Shown here: positions 46,572 through 55,829 of the stretch, piece by piece
Layout: each line of letters begins with the position of its first letter
Numbering within the stretch: position 1 is the first letter of the stretch
From: JAGTVG01 sp964389805
GTDB lineage: Bacteria; Bacteroidota; Bacteroidia; Cytophagales; Cyclobacteriaceae
Length of the DNA: 64,000 nt
Reading direction: 5' to 3'
NCBI GenBank assembly: GCA_964389805.1
Contig: CAYMFU010000052.1
Coordinates: forward strand, 1 to 64,000
The notes under the pieces: model-generated
Databases searched by the model: none
What the model was told of the DNA's origin: nothing
What the model saw: only the letters and a program-made list of their open reading frames with translations
Translations under genes and position numbers: made by a program

Positions 46572-47072
46572 TTACTCCTGTGCTTCCATACCGTATTGAG
46601 ACCATTCTTCCTTGGAAGGCCCGTAAATACCGGGAACTTTCAAATTCTGAAGACGCATCAGAATAGTCATTTGCGCTCTGTGATGGATCTGGTGTTTTAT
46701 CAAAATGGATAATATCTTCCGCCCTTGCCAGGTTTGTCCGTAAATTTTCAATTCCCTTGTAAGATCGGCATCTGTCCATTTCTGCTCAAGTATCTCATAA
46801 AGCTTCGAACTATGTTCTTTATATAGATCAATAATCTTAGGAAAAGAGGTAGGAATATCCATTCCTTCAAGGGGATCATCTTCTATAATACCACAACTTT
46901 TAGGCATTTCCGTTACCGTTTGAGTAATATGCCAAGCCATACGATCAAATGAACGTATGTTTTCATTTTCCTTAACAGATTTTACTGAATCAGGGATATT
47001 TGAAAAAACTTTTATGGTGGCTTCAATTTCTTCTTTCCAGTCTTCAAGGAAGTCTTTTATTTTTTGATACAT
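46572..47072 (-). CDS. DinB-family protein
   Basis: A 166-residue four-helix bundle protein of the DinB/DUF664 type. Metal-binding histidines are visible at MAWHIT (His) and HQIHHRAQM (two histidines), the usual triad of this family. Members often act as thiol-dependent metalloenzymes, for example bacillithiol or mycothiol S-transferases, and their true substrates are mostly unknown. It lies 35 bp before the GH2 start, so the two may be co-transcribed. Confidence 0.88.
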   Translation of the reverse strand: MYQKIKDFLEDWKEEIEATIKVFSNIPDSVKSVKENENIRSFDRMAWHITQTVTEMPKSCGIIEDDPLEGMDIPTSFPKIIDLYKEHSSKLYEILEQKWTDADLTRELKIYGQTWQGRKILSILIKHQIHHRAQMTILMRLQNLKVPGIYGPSKEEWSQYGMEAQE

Positions 47073-47331
47073 GAATTCAAGATATTATTCCATATCCAAT
47101 TTAATAAATTATTAAACCGGGAGGTAATAATTTAATATTTGATTTAAAATACGTTCAAATTTCAGTATGCGAAAAGGAAATTATAATCAGTCTTAAATAC
47201 CTGTTATTAACATGATGTCAAAAAAGCTATATCATCCGGATATAGGTTCCGGCAATTGTTTTTTTAAAATATAAGAGGATTGAGAAATGAAGTATAGATT
47301 AAATAACACAATTATTGTTTTATTCATCCGG

Positions 47332-49032
47332 TTATAGTTGTGAAAGGGCCATTAAGAACCATCCTGCATGTGGTATCCATTGTTCTGACCATCGCCATTG
47401 TTGTGCCGGATCATTATTATAGGGCAATGGCATAAATGAAATATCCGATTCATTTTCAAATCCTGAAGTAATTCCATTACATATACCACCCCGATAATTT
47501 ACATTTACGGGTTCAAGATATTCCGGATTGTTATATCCAATTCCATCCAGCATACAGGTATTGTAAGGATTCAATCCCAGAATCCAGTTGATCTGGTCAA
47601 TTGCATATTCTTTAGCCTTGTTTTTCTTTTCATTCGATAGATGGGGTCCAGCCTTTAACATAGCTGTAGCAAGAGAAGCGATCCTGGCATTTTCTCCCTG
47701 CCACCAATATCCCGATTCATTGTTATGAGGAAAAAAGAATGAGGATTTCGGTTCAGATTCATTAGCGGGCTTTACGTATTGTCTGGGATATCCAAACGGA
47801 TTAATAACCTCATTTGTGATCATAAGTTCAAAATCAATGGCTGTTTGTATACTTAGAATGATTTCATTCCGAACATGTTGATCTTTTTCAATTTCAAGAT
47901 ATTTGCAGAGGGCTATTAATGGCAGGCCAGCATCGGAGGCATGAAAAAATGGCCTGCTTCCTTTTTCATCAGCCCTCCACCAGCCGGAATAATTGGAGTC
48001 AACATATAGCCGATTGATCAGCATTTGTGATCGTTTTCTTGTATGATCGATATAAGATTCATCCCTTGTCGTTTCGTATAATTCTATTGTGGCCAATAGG
48101 AAACAGTAATCATCAATGATATTTTCTATTCCATCATCGAGGTATTCCTGATTCTTTTTTAGGAGGTGACGGAATCCCTGTACAGCCCTATCAATATATA
48201 CTTCTTTTTTATATTCTCCTTCGTAACCGGATCTGGCAGTTTTCGCCAATGCTGCAATCGCCATCCCGCCGCCCTGTCGGAAGCCAGCCTGAAAATCAGC
48301 AGATCGCTTACCATTTTGACCTTCGTAAGCACATATTTCCCTTTTTCCTGGATCTTTACTCCAATTATCAAATACGGTCATATAAAAATAACCTTCCGGA
48401 TCCTGCATTCTGACAAGAAAATCAGCTCCATAAACTGCTTCTTCAATTAAGGATTCTTTGAAATTATTGGATACAAATGATTTTTTTTGAATTGCATCAT
48501 AAGATTCCAGCATGCTCCATATGATCAATGGCGTTTGCTGTGGATTTAAATAATTGGCATAGCTTAGATGACTTAAATACTTGCTGACATCGCCTGAGGC
48601 ATCATTCCATCCACCGTATACATCGACGCGGTCATTTCTATTTCCAAAAAATGATACATGGGAGTCTTTTTCTTTGTATTTTTTATCAGGATGCTGGGAT
48701 TTGAATCCTTCCAATATTAAAGGCAGGCATGACGATTGAATGATATCCCTTTCAATTCTAAACCAATTACTTATTATTTCGTCTTGATCAACATTTATAA
48801 TAATTTGATAGGGCCCGGAGTTTTTAATATTTGAAAAAAATCCTTCATAGGCCTTGCCGGTATGCCATTCATCGATCTGCCCTCCTTCCCTCAATTCACC
48901 TTTATGGATAATTTTATGATTACTATCAGCCACCATAAATTGTTTGGGTACTTCTTTAGATTTAGTTTGAAAAACAAATTTTTTTATCCCGGAACTAGTA
49001 TATCCTATATGATTTATCAGTATGGCAGACAT
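47332..49032 (-). CDS. Glycoside hydrolase family 9 enzyme without signal peptide
   Basis: A 566-residue GH9 enzyme with an N-terminal immunoglobulin-like domain (residues 1-95, INHIGYTSSG) and an (alpha/alpha)6 barrel. Asp144 and Asp148 lie in YGGWNDASGD, the base pair of the family; Glu550 in WRWSEQWIPHAGW is the acid candidate. LGLNPYNTCMLDGIGYNNPEY is the typical late helix. There is no signal peptide, so it probably acts in the cytoplasm on short oligosaccharides, like cellobiose- or chitobiose-directed GH9 exo-enzymes, not on cellulose. It lies downstream of the ppdK terminator. Substrate is uncertain. Confidence 0.88.
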   Translation of the reverse strand: MSAILINHIGYTSSGIKKFVFQTKSKEVPKQFMVADSNHKIIHKGELREGGQIDEWHTGKAYEGFFSNIKNSGPYQIIINVDQDEIISNWFRIERDIIQSSCLPLILEGFKSQHPDKKYKEKDSHVSFFGNRNDRVDVYGGWNDASGDVSKYLSHLSYANYLNPQQTPLIIWSMLESYDAIQKKSFVSNNFKESLIEEAVYGADFLVRMQDPEGYFYMTVFDNWSKDPGKREICAYEGQNGKRSADFQAGFRQGGGMAIAALAKTARSGYEGEYKKEVYIDRAVQGFRHLLKKNQEYLDDGIENIIDDYCFLLATIELYETTRDESYIDHTRKRSQMLINRLYVDSNYSGWWRADEKGSRPFFHASDAGLPLIALCKYLEIEKDQHVRNEIILSIQTAIDFELMITNEVINPFGYPRQYVKPANESEPKSSFFFPHNNESGYWWQGENARIASLATAMLKAGPHLSNEKKNKAKEYAIDQINWILGLNPYNTCMLDGIGYNNPEYLEPVNVNYRGGICNGITSGFENESDISFMPLPYNNDPAQQWRWSEQWIPHAGWFLMALSQL

Positions 49033-49054
49033 CTTTTAAAATTATTTAAGCAAT

Positions 49055-49087
49055 ATAAAAAAAGCCCGCTGGAACTACCAGCAGGCT
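49055..49087 (-). terminator. Rho-independent terminator of ppdK
   Basis: Read on the minus strand: stem AGCCTGCTGG, loop TAGTT, then CCAGCGGGCT, followed by a run of seven Ts and a TATA stretch. One G-T wobble pair is the only imperfection. It lies 28 bp after the ppdK stop codon and just before the GH9 gene. Confidence 0.85.
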
Positions 49088-49114
49088 TATATATTTTGCT
49101 TATTTCTATTGAGA

Positions 49115-51796
49115 TTAAGCTTCTCTCACTGCGGCTTGTGCAGCAGCAAGTCTGGCTATAGGTACACGGAATGGTGAGCAACTCACATAGTTCATTCCAA
49201 CCCTGTGACAGAACTCGACTGATCTTGGATCCCCGCCATGCTCGCCACAAATACCTACCTTCAAATCAGGTTTAGTCTGGCGGCCTCTTTGAATGCCAAT
49301 CTCAACCAATTGTCCAACACCTTCCTGATCCAATGTTTGGAATGGATCATCCGGAAGGATTTCTTTATGAACATATTCCGGCAAGAAAGTTCCTGCATCA
49401 TCACGGCTGTATCCAAATGCCATTTGAGTTAGGTCATTGGTTCCAAAAGAAAAGAATTCAGCTTCTTCAGCTACTTTATCAGCAGTTAAAGCAGCGCGTG
49501 GTATTTCGATCATTGTTCCGATCAAATAATCAACCTTTGCACCCATTTCTTCCTGAACCTTTTCAGCAGTCGCCCGAACTACAACTTTCTGGTCAGCTAA
49601 TTCTGCCTTGGTTCCAATAAGTGGAATCATTATCTCAGGAAACACCTTAACACCTTCTTTAGTCAGTTGACATGCAGCTTCCATAATGGCTCGTGCCTGC
49701 ATTTCAGTGATTTCAGGATAGGTAACACCTAATCGACATCCACGATGTCCCAGCATCGGGTTGAATTCATGAAGTGCAGCAACTTTAGCTTTGACTTCTT
49801 CCAGGGTGATACCCATTTCATCAGCCATTTCCTGCTGATTTTCTGGCTCATGTGGAAGGAATTCATGCAAAGGTGGATCCAGTGTTCTTACCGTAACAGG
49901 CAGATCATGCATGGCTTTGAAAATACCATAGAAATCTTCTCTCTGATATGGCAATAATTTATCAAGCGCTTTCCTTCTTCCTTCTTCATCATCAGAAAGA
50001 ATCATTTCCCTAACCGCTTTGATTCGGTCACCTTCGAAAAACATATGTTCCGTACGGCAAAGTCCTATGCCTTCAGCACCAAAGTTTCTTCCAACATCTG
50101 AATCGTGAGGAGTATCTGCATTGGTTCTGACATTAATGGTTCTGAATTCATCAGCCCATCCCATTAAAATACCGAAGTTACCTGACAATTCAGGATCGAT
50201 GGTTGGTACTTTTCCTTCGAGAACTGTTCCTTCTGAACCGTCGAGTGAAATCCAATCGCCTTCGTTATAAGTGTTGCCACCTACTGACATCGTTTTGGAC
50301 TTATAATTGATATCTAATGCACTACATCCAGCTACACAACATGTGCCCATACCGCGTGCGACGACGGCAGCGTGTGAGGTCATACCTCCACGTGAGGTAA
50401 GAATACCCTTCGCAACGTGCATTCCGCCAATATCTTCCGGAGAAGTCTCAATTCTAACGAGAATTACATCTTCACCCTTTGCGGACCAATCTTCAGCTTC
50501 ATCAGCGTGGAAGACTATTTTACCTGTTGCTGCACCTGGAGAAGCAGGCAATCCTTTAGCAAGGGTGTTCTTGTCAGCTTTAGGATCAAACATCGGGTGG
50601 AGTAATTGATCGAGAGCTGCAGGAGCCACTCTCAATACTCCGGTTTTCTTGTCAATCAATCCTTCTTCAACCATTTCCACAGCAATTCTAACAGCAGCTT
50701 CTGCGGTACGCTTACCGTTTCGGGTCTGCAGCATCCACAACCTGCCTTGCTGTATGGTGAACTCAATATCCTGCATGTCTTTATAATGCTTCTCCAGTTT
50801 CTGGTATATTGAAACCAGGTCAGCATATGGTTCTGGCATTAGTGCTTCCAGTGTCACCTGGCTATCGTCACTTTGTGTTGATGTATTGACAGGCTGAGGC
50901 GTTCTGATTCCAGCTACAACGTCTTCACCTTGTGCATTTACCAGGTATTCACCGTAAAACTGCCTGTTACCTGTTGCCGGGTCCCGTGTAAAGGCAACAC
51001 CAGTGGCGCAATCATCGCCCATGTTACCATAAACCATAGTCTGAACGTTAACAGCTGTACCCCAATTGGATGGGATATTATTCAATGCCCTGTATGTTTT
51101 AGCTCTGTCATTCATCCAGCTACCAAATACAGCACCTACAGCACCCCATAACTGCTCCATTGGATCTTCCGGAAAATCTCTTCCGGTTTCTCTCTTAATG
51201 GCTTGCTTGAATTCAGCAACGAGTTCCTGAAGGTCCTCGGTGGTAAGATCAGTGTCAAGTTCAACACCTTTTGCCTTTTTCTTTTCCTCGATGATCACCT
51301 CGAAAGGATCTTCATCTTCCTTATTCTGCGGTTTAAGATCCAGAACAACATCACCATACATTTGAACGAACCTTCTGAATGAATCCCATGCGAATCTTGG
51401 CTTACCTGAAAGTTCGGCAAGACCTTCTACGATCACATCGTTCAAGCCGAGGTTAAGAACAGTATCCATCATACCTGGCATTGATGCCCTGGCACCTGAG
51501 CGTACAGATAACAATAATGGATTTTTAGGATCACCAAAGGTCATTCCCATTTCTTCCTCTACCTTCTTAATGGTAGCTGCAACTTCCTCTTCCAATCCGG
51601 CAGGATAGTTTCTATTGTTTTCGTAAAACTCTGTACAAACTTCTGTTGTAATTGTAAAACCAGGAGGAACAGGAATGCCAATATTGCACATTTCAGCGAG
51701 GTTGGCCCCCTTACCTCCAAGTAAGTTTTTCATTTCTGCTTTTCCATCTGATTTGTTGGCAGCAAAAAAGTAAACATATTTTTTACCTGATTTCAT
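49115..51796 (-). CDS. ppdK: Pyruvate phosphate dikinase
   Basis: An 893-residue PPDK of normal length. The N-terminal ATP-grasp half has LGGKGANLAEM, the swivelling phosphohistidine domain has GGMTSHAAVVARGMG (His475), and the C-terminal PEP/pyruvate barrel ends with KVGICGEHGGDP (Cys850, the enolate-protonating residue). It interconverts pyruvate, ATP and phosphate with PEP, AMP and pyrophosphate. The gene is single, with a terminator 28 bp downstream. A Bacteroidota -7 box (TATCTTTG) lies at 51890-51897 on the minus strand, giving a leader of about 85 bases. Confidence 0.98.
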   Translation of the reverse strand: MKSGKKYVYFFAANKSDGKAEMKNLLGGKGANLAEMCNIGIPVPPGFTITTEVCTEFYENNRNYPAGLEEEVAATIKKVEEEMGMTFGDPKNPLLLSVRSGARASMPGMMDTVLNLGLNDVIVEGLAELSGKPRFAWDSFRRFVQMYGDVVLDLKPQNKEDEDPFEVIIEEKKKAKGVELDTDLTTEDLQELVAEFKQAIKRETGRDFPEDPMEQLWGAVGAVFGSWMNDRAKTYRALNNIPSNWGTAVNVQTMVYGNMGDDCATGVAFTRDPATGNRQFYGEYLVNAQGEDVVAGIRTPQPVNTSTQSDDSQVTLEALMPEPYADLVSIYQKLEKHYKDMQDIEFTIQQGRLWMLQTRNGKRTAEAAVRIAVEMVEEGLIDKKTGVLRVAPAALDQLLHPMFDPKADKNTLAKGLPASPGAATGKIVFHADEAEDWSAKGEDVILVRIETSPEDIGGMHVAKGILTSRGGMTSHAAVVARGMGTCCVAGCSALDINYKSKTMSVGGNTYNEGDWISLDGSEGTVLEGKVPTIDPELSGNFGILMGWADEFRTINVRTNADTPHDSDVGRNFGAEGIGLCRTEHMFFEGDRIKAVREMILSDDEEGRRKALDKLLPYQREDFYGIFKAMHDLPVTVRTLDPPLHEFLPHEPENQQEMADEMGITLEEVKAKVAALHEFNPMLGHRGCRLGVTYPEITEMQARAIMEAACQLTKEGVKVFPEIMIPLIGTKAELADQKVVVRATAEKVQEEMGAKVDYLIGTMIEIPRAALTADKVAEEAEFFSFGTNDLTQMAFGYSRDDAGTFLPEYVHKEILPDDPFQTLDQEGVGQLVEIGIQRGRQTKPDLKVGICGEHGGDPRSVEFCHRVGMNYVSCSPFRVPIARLAAAQAAVREA

Positions 51797-51889
51797 AAAT
51801 AACTATTTTGATTAAAGAAAATCTATTGAATTCGAATTAAAATTTTATTAAGAAAAATCTGCAAAGAACCTTCCTAAAAAATTGAACCA

Positions 51890-51897
51890 CAAAGATA
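51890..51897 (-). promoter_or_regulatory. -7 promoter box upstream of ppdK
   Basis: TATCTTTG on the minus strand matches the Bacteroidota -7 consensus TAnnTTTG at every fixed base. The upstream TTTG at a 13-base distance is too close to be a normal -33 element, so only the -7 part is supported. It is about 95 bp upstream of the ATG at 51796. Confidence 0.45.
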
Positions 51898-52033
51898 TAC
51901 AATCGACAGGCAAAAAATATGGGTAAATGTCATAAAATCGCTAAATTTTGCATAATCATTCTGACTTATGAATACCTGATCCCAGTAAATATATTTACTG
52001 CTTACATTTACGAATACGGAAACAGATTATATT

Positions 52034-52777
52034 TTGATTAAGTTTTTATATATCGCTATTATATCGAGTTCATTTTTATGGACTTCAGATGATAAATCAG
52101 AAGATAAAAAAACCTATTCAGAGATCAAATCCTGGTATAAAAACAGTAAGGATAAACCTGTCACATTTTATCCAACTCATACAAATGAACGCTTGAAGAA
52201 TAAATCATTACTTCAGATTATTCTCATTCGTCACGGAAATCCTGAGATAAATAAAAATGGCTGGTTCAGTTATAAAGCTGCAAAAAATTATATAAAAGCT
52301 TATGATACTGTCAATGTAAGAAGTATTGAAAAACCTCCTGTTATATTAGAATCAGACGAAGAGGTTAAGATCTATAGCAGTTCCTTGTACAGGGCATATG
52401 ATACCGCACTGAAAATTTTTGGCGATGATAGAACCATCGATATGGATTCTGTATTTATCGAATTTCAAAGAGAAATAACACCTTTACCTTTGATTTTACC
52501 CATAAAAGCTTGGACCGGTTTATCCAGGTTTTTTTGGATCATCGGACTCCACTCCACTGACATCCCCAGTTTTCGGTCAGAAAAATCCAGAGCCGAGAGG
52601 GGCGCGGAATTACTGGAAATGGCTACCATGGAAAATAATAAAGTAATCCTTGTGGGACATGGCTTTTTAAATAAATATATCGTGCGGAGTTTAAAGAAAA
52701 ATGGTTGGAAGCATTCATTTAATGGCGGTAATGATTACCTGGCTGTCCAGGTAATGACTAAAATTGAGTATAAATGA
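52034..52777 (+). CDS. Histidine-phosphatase family protein, TTG start, secreted
   Basis: A 247-residue phosphoglycerate-mutase-fold phosphatase. The RHG motif is in LIRHGNPEI, a conserved arginine in SSLYRAYDTA, Glu in FQREITPLP and the second histidine in VGHGFLNKYI. There is no ATG in the upstream frame before a stop at 51986-51988; TTG at 52034 is the only plausible start and gives a signal peptide (IKFLYIAIISSSFLW), so the protein is probably periplasmic. Its substrate is not known. It lies upstream of a lipoprotein gene on the same strand, 205 bp away. Confidence 0.82.
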   Translation: MIKFLYIAIISSSFLWTSDDKSEDKKTYSEIKSWYKNSKDKPVTFYPTHTNERLKNKSLLQIILIRHGNPEINKNGWFSYKAAKNYIKAYDTVNVRSIEKPPVILESDEEVKIYSSSLYRAYDTALKIFGDDRTIDMDSVFIEFQREITPLPLILPIKAWTGLSRFFWIIGLHSTDIPSFRSEKSRAERGAELLEMATMENNKVILVGHGFLNKYIVRSLKKNGWKHSFNGGNDYLAVQVMTKIEYK

Positions 52778-52982
52778 TCCGTAAATTTCATTTCGTCCTA
52801 AAAATTGCCCTGTTCATCGAGATTTTTTGCTGGTTTTAACTTTCCGAGCGAATTTTCCATCATAAATGAAAATTATGGTTCATTGGATAACATTAGAAAT
52901 AATTGTAAGAAACTTTTAGTTAATGGAGATAATTATTTCCCGTTTATGTTTCAATGTTCCGGTCAAATAAATCTTAAAAGTC

Positions 52983-53567
52983 ATGAAAACTAAAAATGCA
53001 TTATTCCTGATTGTAATTTTAATCTCAGCTCAGTCTTGTACAATATTTTCATTAAATCCTCTTTATCATGATGAAGATTTGCTTGAACCCAACGAATTAG
53101 TTGGATTATGGCAGGATGCAGATGAAGGGGAAGAATATGTCTCTTTTGAAAAGTACGAGGATAAAAAATATATTCTACGATATATGGAAAACAATGAAGA
53201 TCCGAAGGAAAGTGATACAATTTCGTATGAAGCTGGACTTCTGAAACTGGGAGATCATTATTTTATTGATTTGTATCCCTATTATGACGAGGGATTTGAA
53301 GAGGAAGATTATTTATTCAGAAGCTTCATTCCTGCCCATGCGGTCTTAAAGATTGAATGGGGAAATGATAAAATGCAATTGTACACCTTATCTTATGATA
53401 GACTAAATGAACTGTTTGAGCAAAACAGAATTCGGATAAGACATCAGATGTTTGAGGAATATATAGTCATAACTGCATCTACAGAAGAATTACAAAAGTT
53501 TATCAGAAAATATGCGGATGATGAATTGGCCTTTGATGATCCGGATAAATTAATTAAAATTAGATAA
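52983..53567 (+). CDS. Small lipoprotein of unknown function
   Basis: A 194-residue protein with signal peptide and lipobox (SAQSC, Cys19), so it is a membrane-anchored lipoprotein. It is acidic and beta-rich, with WQDADEGEEYVSFEKYE and LLKLGDHYFIDLYPYYDEG, a layout typical of small Bacteroidota lipoproteins. It does not match a family I recognise. It sits 11 bp upstream of a LytS-type kinase gene on the same strand, so it may be co-transcribed with the two-component system and could be a sensor accessory protein. Confidence 0.8.
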   Translation: MKTKNALFLIVILISAQSCTIFSLNPLYHDEDLLEPNELVGLWQDADEGEEYVSFEKYEDKKYILRYMENNEDPKESDTISYEAGLLKLGDHYFIDLYPYYDEGFEEEDYLFRSFIPAHAVLKIEWGNDKMQLYTLSYDRLNELFEQNRIRIRHQMFEEYIVITASTEELQKFIRKYADDELAFDDPDKLIKIR

Positions 53568-53578
53568 ACAGTATTAAA

Positions 53579-55078
53579 ATGAAATTTATAATGAAAATTG
53601 TTCAAAACAAGATGGTTTATCATATCCTGTTCTGGACGATTTCTTTTTATATTCTTCTGCAGTATTTCTCTATTTTGCAAAATGTATCTCGCATAGATTA
53701 CATTTTTACAGGCTTATATCATCTTAGTATTTTATGTGCTGTATACATTAACTTGTATTTTTTCATACCCAGGTTCTTAAATAAGATGGAGTTTTGGAAA
53801 TATGTGATCTCCCTGATTGTACTTTATTTCCTTTTTTATGTGATACATGTTTTAATCTTTGATTATGTTGTTGACTTGTTTTCTCCAAATTATTATTTGA
53901 TCACCGTATATAATCACAAAGAATTGCTTAAGATTTTTGTGGTTTATTTATTTCTTACCACATTGCTGGCATATGGCAAATTATGGTTTAATTTCATCAG
54001 ATCAAACAGGGAATTAATTATCTCCCAACTGAAAACCTTAAAGATCCGGTTAATAAATATTCATCGAAACAGGTTATTTCTTCATGTTTTGTTCTGGGTT
54101 ATATCATTTTATATTCTTCTGCAACATTTTTCCATATCACAGAAGATTACCATTATAGATTATTTATTTACAGCACTATTTCATATCAGCATTTTGAGTG
54201 CAGTTTATATCAATCTCTATTTTTTGATCCCTAAATTTTTAAACAAGCAGAATTATATAAAGTATGTAATTTCACTAATACCCTTATTTGGATTATTCTA
54301 CGGGATCCATGTTTTCACATTTGATATATTATCAGAACTTGTTTTCCCGAATTACTACCTCATTGTCTTTTATGATTATATCGAATTATTAAAATACTTC
54401 CTAGTATATCTGGGCCTCACTTCCTTATTTGTACTGTCAAAATCCTGGATCGACCTGGCAGATTCGAAGAAAGAACTGGCTGAAAAGGAAAAGGAGCTTA
54501 TTCATAATGAATTAAAAGCCTTGAAAGCTCAGGTGAATCCTCATTTCCTATTTAACAGCCTGAACAGTATATATTCTCTCACATTAAAAAAATCAGATCA
54601 GGCACCGGAAGTGATTTTAAAGCTTTCAAATGTAATGAGATATATGATCTATGAATCGAATGAACAAGAAGTACCACTGGAAAAAGAAATTAATTTTATT
54701 GAAAATTATATTGACCTTCAAAAACTGAGAACCAAAAATCCTGATTCAGTTACTTTACATATAAATGGTGAAATCAAAGATCAGAAAATTGCACCATTAA
54801 TTTTGATCGTATTTATAGAAAATGCATTTAAACATGGTGTAAAAGGTGATACGATAAATCAATTTATTCGAATAAATATTATTGTTTCAGATACTGCAAT
54901 ACAGTTTTTTTCTGAAAACAATATCGGCCATGTTGATGAAACTGATCAAAATGAATATAAAGGACTTGGATTAGAGAATGTAAAAAGAAGACTTGATTTG
55001 CTATATAATGAAAATTTTGATCTGAATATGGCTAGAACACCAGATACCTTTATCGTTGATTTGAAAATCTTAATATGA
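53579..55078 (+). CDS. LytS-type sensor histidine kinase with duplicated membrane domain
   Basis: A 499-residue kinase. Residues 15-140 hold four hydrophobic helices (HILFWTISFYILLQYF). Residues 169-290 repeat the same domain (HVLFWVISFYILLQHF) at an offset of 154 residues, so there are eight predicted membrane helices. The linker after copy 1 (SQLKTLKIRLINIHRN) resembles the start of the kinase domain, and the real one follows copy 2: LKAQVNPHFLFNSLNS, with His322 as the phosphorylated residue. The ATPase has IENAFKHG and GLGLENVKRRL. It forms the two-component pair with the LytTR regulator, overlapping it by 4 bases. Confidence 0.93.
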   Translation: MKFIMKIVQNKMVYHILFWTISFYILLQYFSILQNVSRIDYIFTGLYHLSILCAVYINLYFFIPRFLNKMEFWKYVISLIVLYFLFYVIHVLIFDYVVDLFSPNYYLITVYNHKELLKIFVVYLFLTTLLAYGKLWFNFIRSNRELIISQLKTLKIRLINIHRNRLFLHVLFWVISFYILLQHFSISQKITIIDYLFTALFHISILSAVYINLYFLIPKFLNKQNYIKYVISLIPLFGLFYGIHVFTFDILSELVFPNYYLIVFYDYIELLKYFLVYLGLTSLFVLSKSWIDLADSKKELAEKEKELIHNELKALKAQVNPHFLFNSLNSIYSLTLKKSDQAPEVILKLSNVMRYMIYESNEQEVPLEKEINFIENYIDLQKLRTKNPDSVTLHINGEIKDQKIAPLILIVFIENAFKHGVKGDTINQFIRINIIVSDTAIQFFSENNIGHVDETDQNEYKGLGLENVKRRLDLLYNENFDLNMARTPDTFIVDLKILI

Positions 55079-55797
55079 ATATATTATCCAGCTTGATCGT
55101 AGATGATGAACCATTATCCCAGGATGTATTAAAACAATTCGTGGACGATGCACCTATGTTGCAACTCAAGGGAATTTGTTCAGATGCACTGGAAGCCCTC
55201 GAATTCTTACGTCAAAATACAATCGACTTGATCTTTCTGGATATCAATATGCCCAAACTGTCGGGTATCAATTTTGTGAAAACGCTGGAGAATCCTCCAA
55301 TGATCATTTTCACTACAGCCTATGCAGAATATGCGGTGGAAGGATTTGAACTGGATGCAGTAGATTACCTATTAAAGCCTATTGCATTTGATCGATTCCT
55401 CAAAGCAGCAAATAAAGCTTTGGAGCATCAGCAAGCCTGGAAGATCTTTGAAAGCAGTAAAAATAGTATCGATATTGATAAGCCTGATTACCTGACGATC
55501 AAGTCCGATAAGCGGATATATAAAATTGCCATTGATAATCTATTTTATATTCAATCCTATGGGGATTATGTAAAAATACATACAAGGGATAAGGTAATTA
55601 TTGCAGCTGAGACCATGAAAAATATGGAAAAGTATCTTGTTCCTCATTGTGTCAGGATCCATAAATCATACCTTGTCAACAAAAAAGCCATCAAGTATGT
55701 AGAAGGGAACCAGGTGAATGTACATGAAACCATGTTGCCGATCGGGCAGAAATACCATGAGGACTTTTTTAAGATTTTTAAAACAGATAAAGACTGA
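55075..55797 (+). CDS. LytTR-family response regulator
   Basis: A 240-residue regulator. The receiver domain has the acidic pocket LIVDDEP, phospho-acceptor Asp56 (LIFLDINMP), Thr in FTTAYAEYA and Lys in LLKPI. The C-terminal LytTR DNA-binding domain (about 135-240) carries LFYIQSYGDYVKIHT, MKNMEKYL and RIHKSYLVN, the typical markers. The start codon overlaps the kinase stop (ATGA), showing translational coupling. Its targets are not visible. Confidence 0.95.
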   Translation: MNILSSLIVDDEPLSQDVLKQFVDDAPMLQLKGICSDALEALEFLRQNTIDLIFLDINMPKLSGINFVKTLENPPMIIFTTAYAEYAVEGFELDAVDYLLKPIAFDRFLKAANKALEHQQAWKIFESSKNSIDIDKPDYLTIKSDKRIYKIAIDNLFYIQSYGDYVKIHTRDKVIIAAETMKNMEKYLVPHCVRIHKSYLVNKKAIKYVEGNQVNVHETMLPIGQKYHEDFFKIFKTDKD

Positions 55798-55800
55798 AAA

Positions 55801-55829
55801 ATTTAATTGATCTATAAAGGCAATTAAAT
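55801..55829. terminator. Possible bidirectional hairpin between convergent genes
   Basis: ATTTAATTG (55801-55809) and CAATTAAAT (55821-55829) form a 9-bp inverted repeat flanked by an A-run and Ts. The stem is AT-only apart from one pair, so it is weak, but its place between the LytTR gene and the end of the oxoprolinase gene (which it overlaps) suits a shared terminator. Confidence 0.35.

Noticed and set aside
46537..46779. N-terminal extension of the GH2 gene
   Set aside because: It overlaps the DinB gene in another frame; the ATG at 46536 starts a proper signal peptide.
52805..52993. Plus-strand frame of 62 codons between the phosphatase and lipoprotein genes
   Set aside because: It starts at TTG, has no hydrophobic or domain pattern and overlaps the lipoprotein start.
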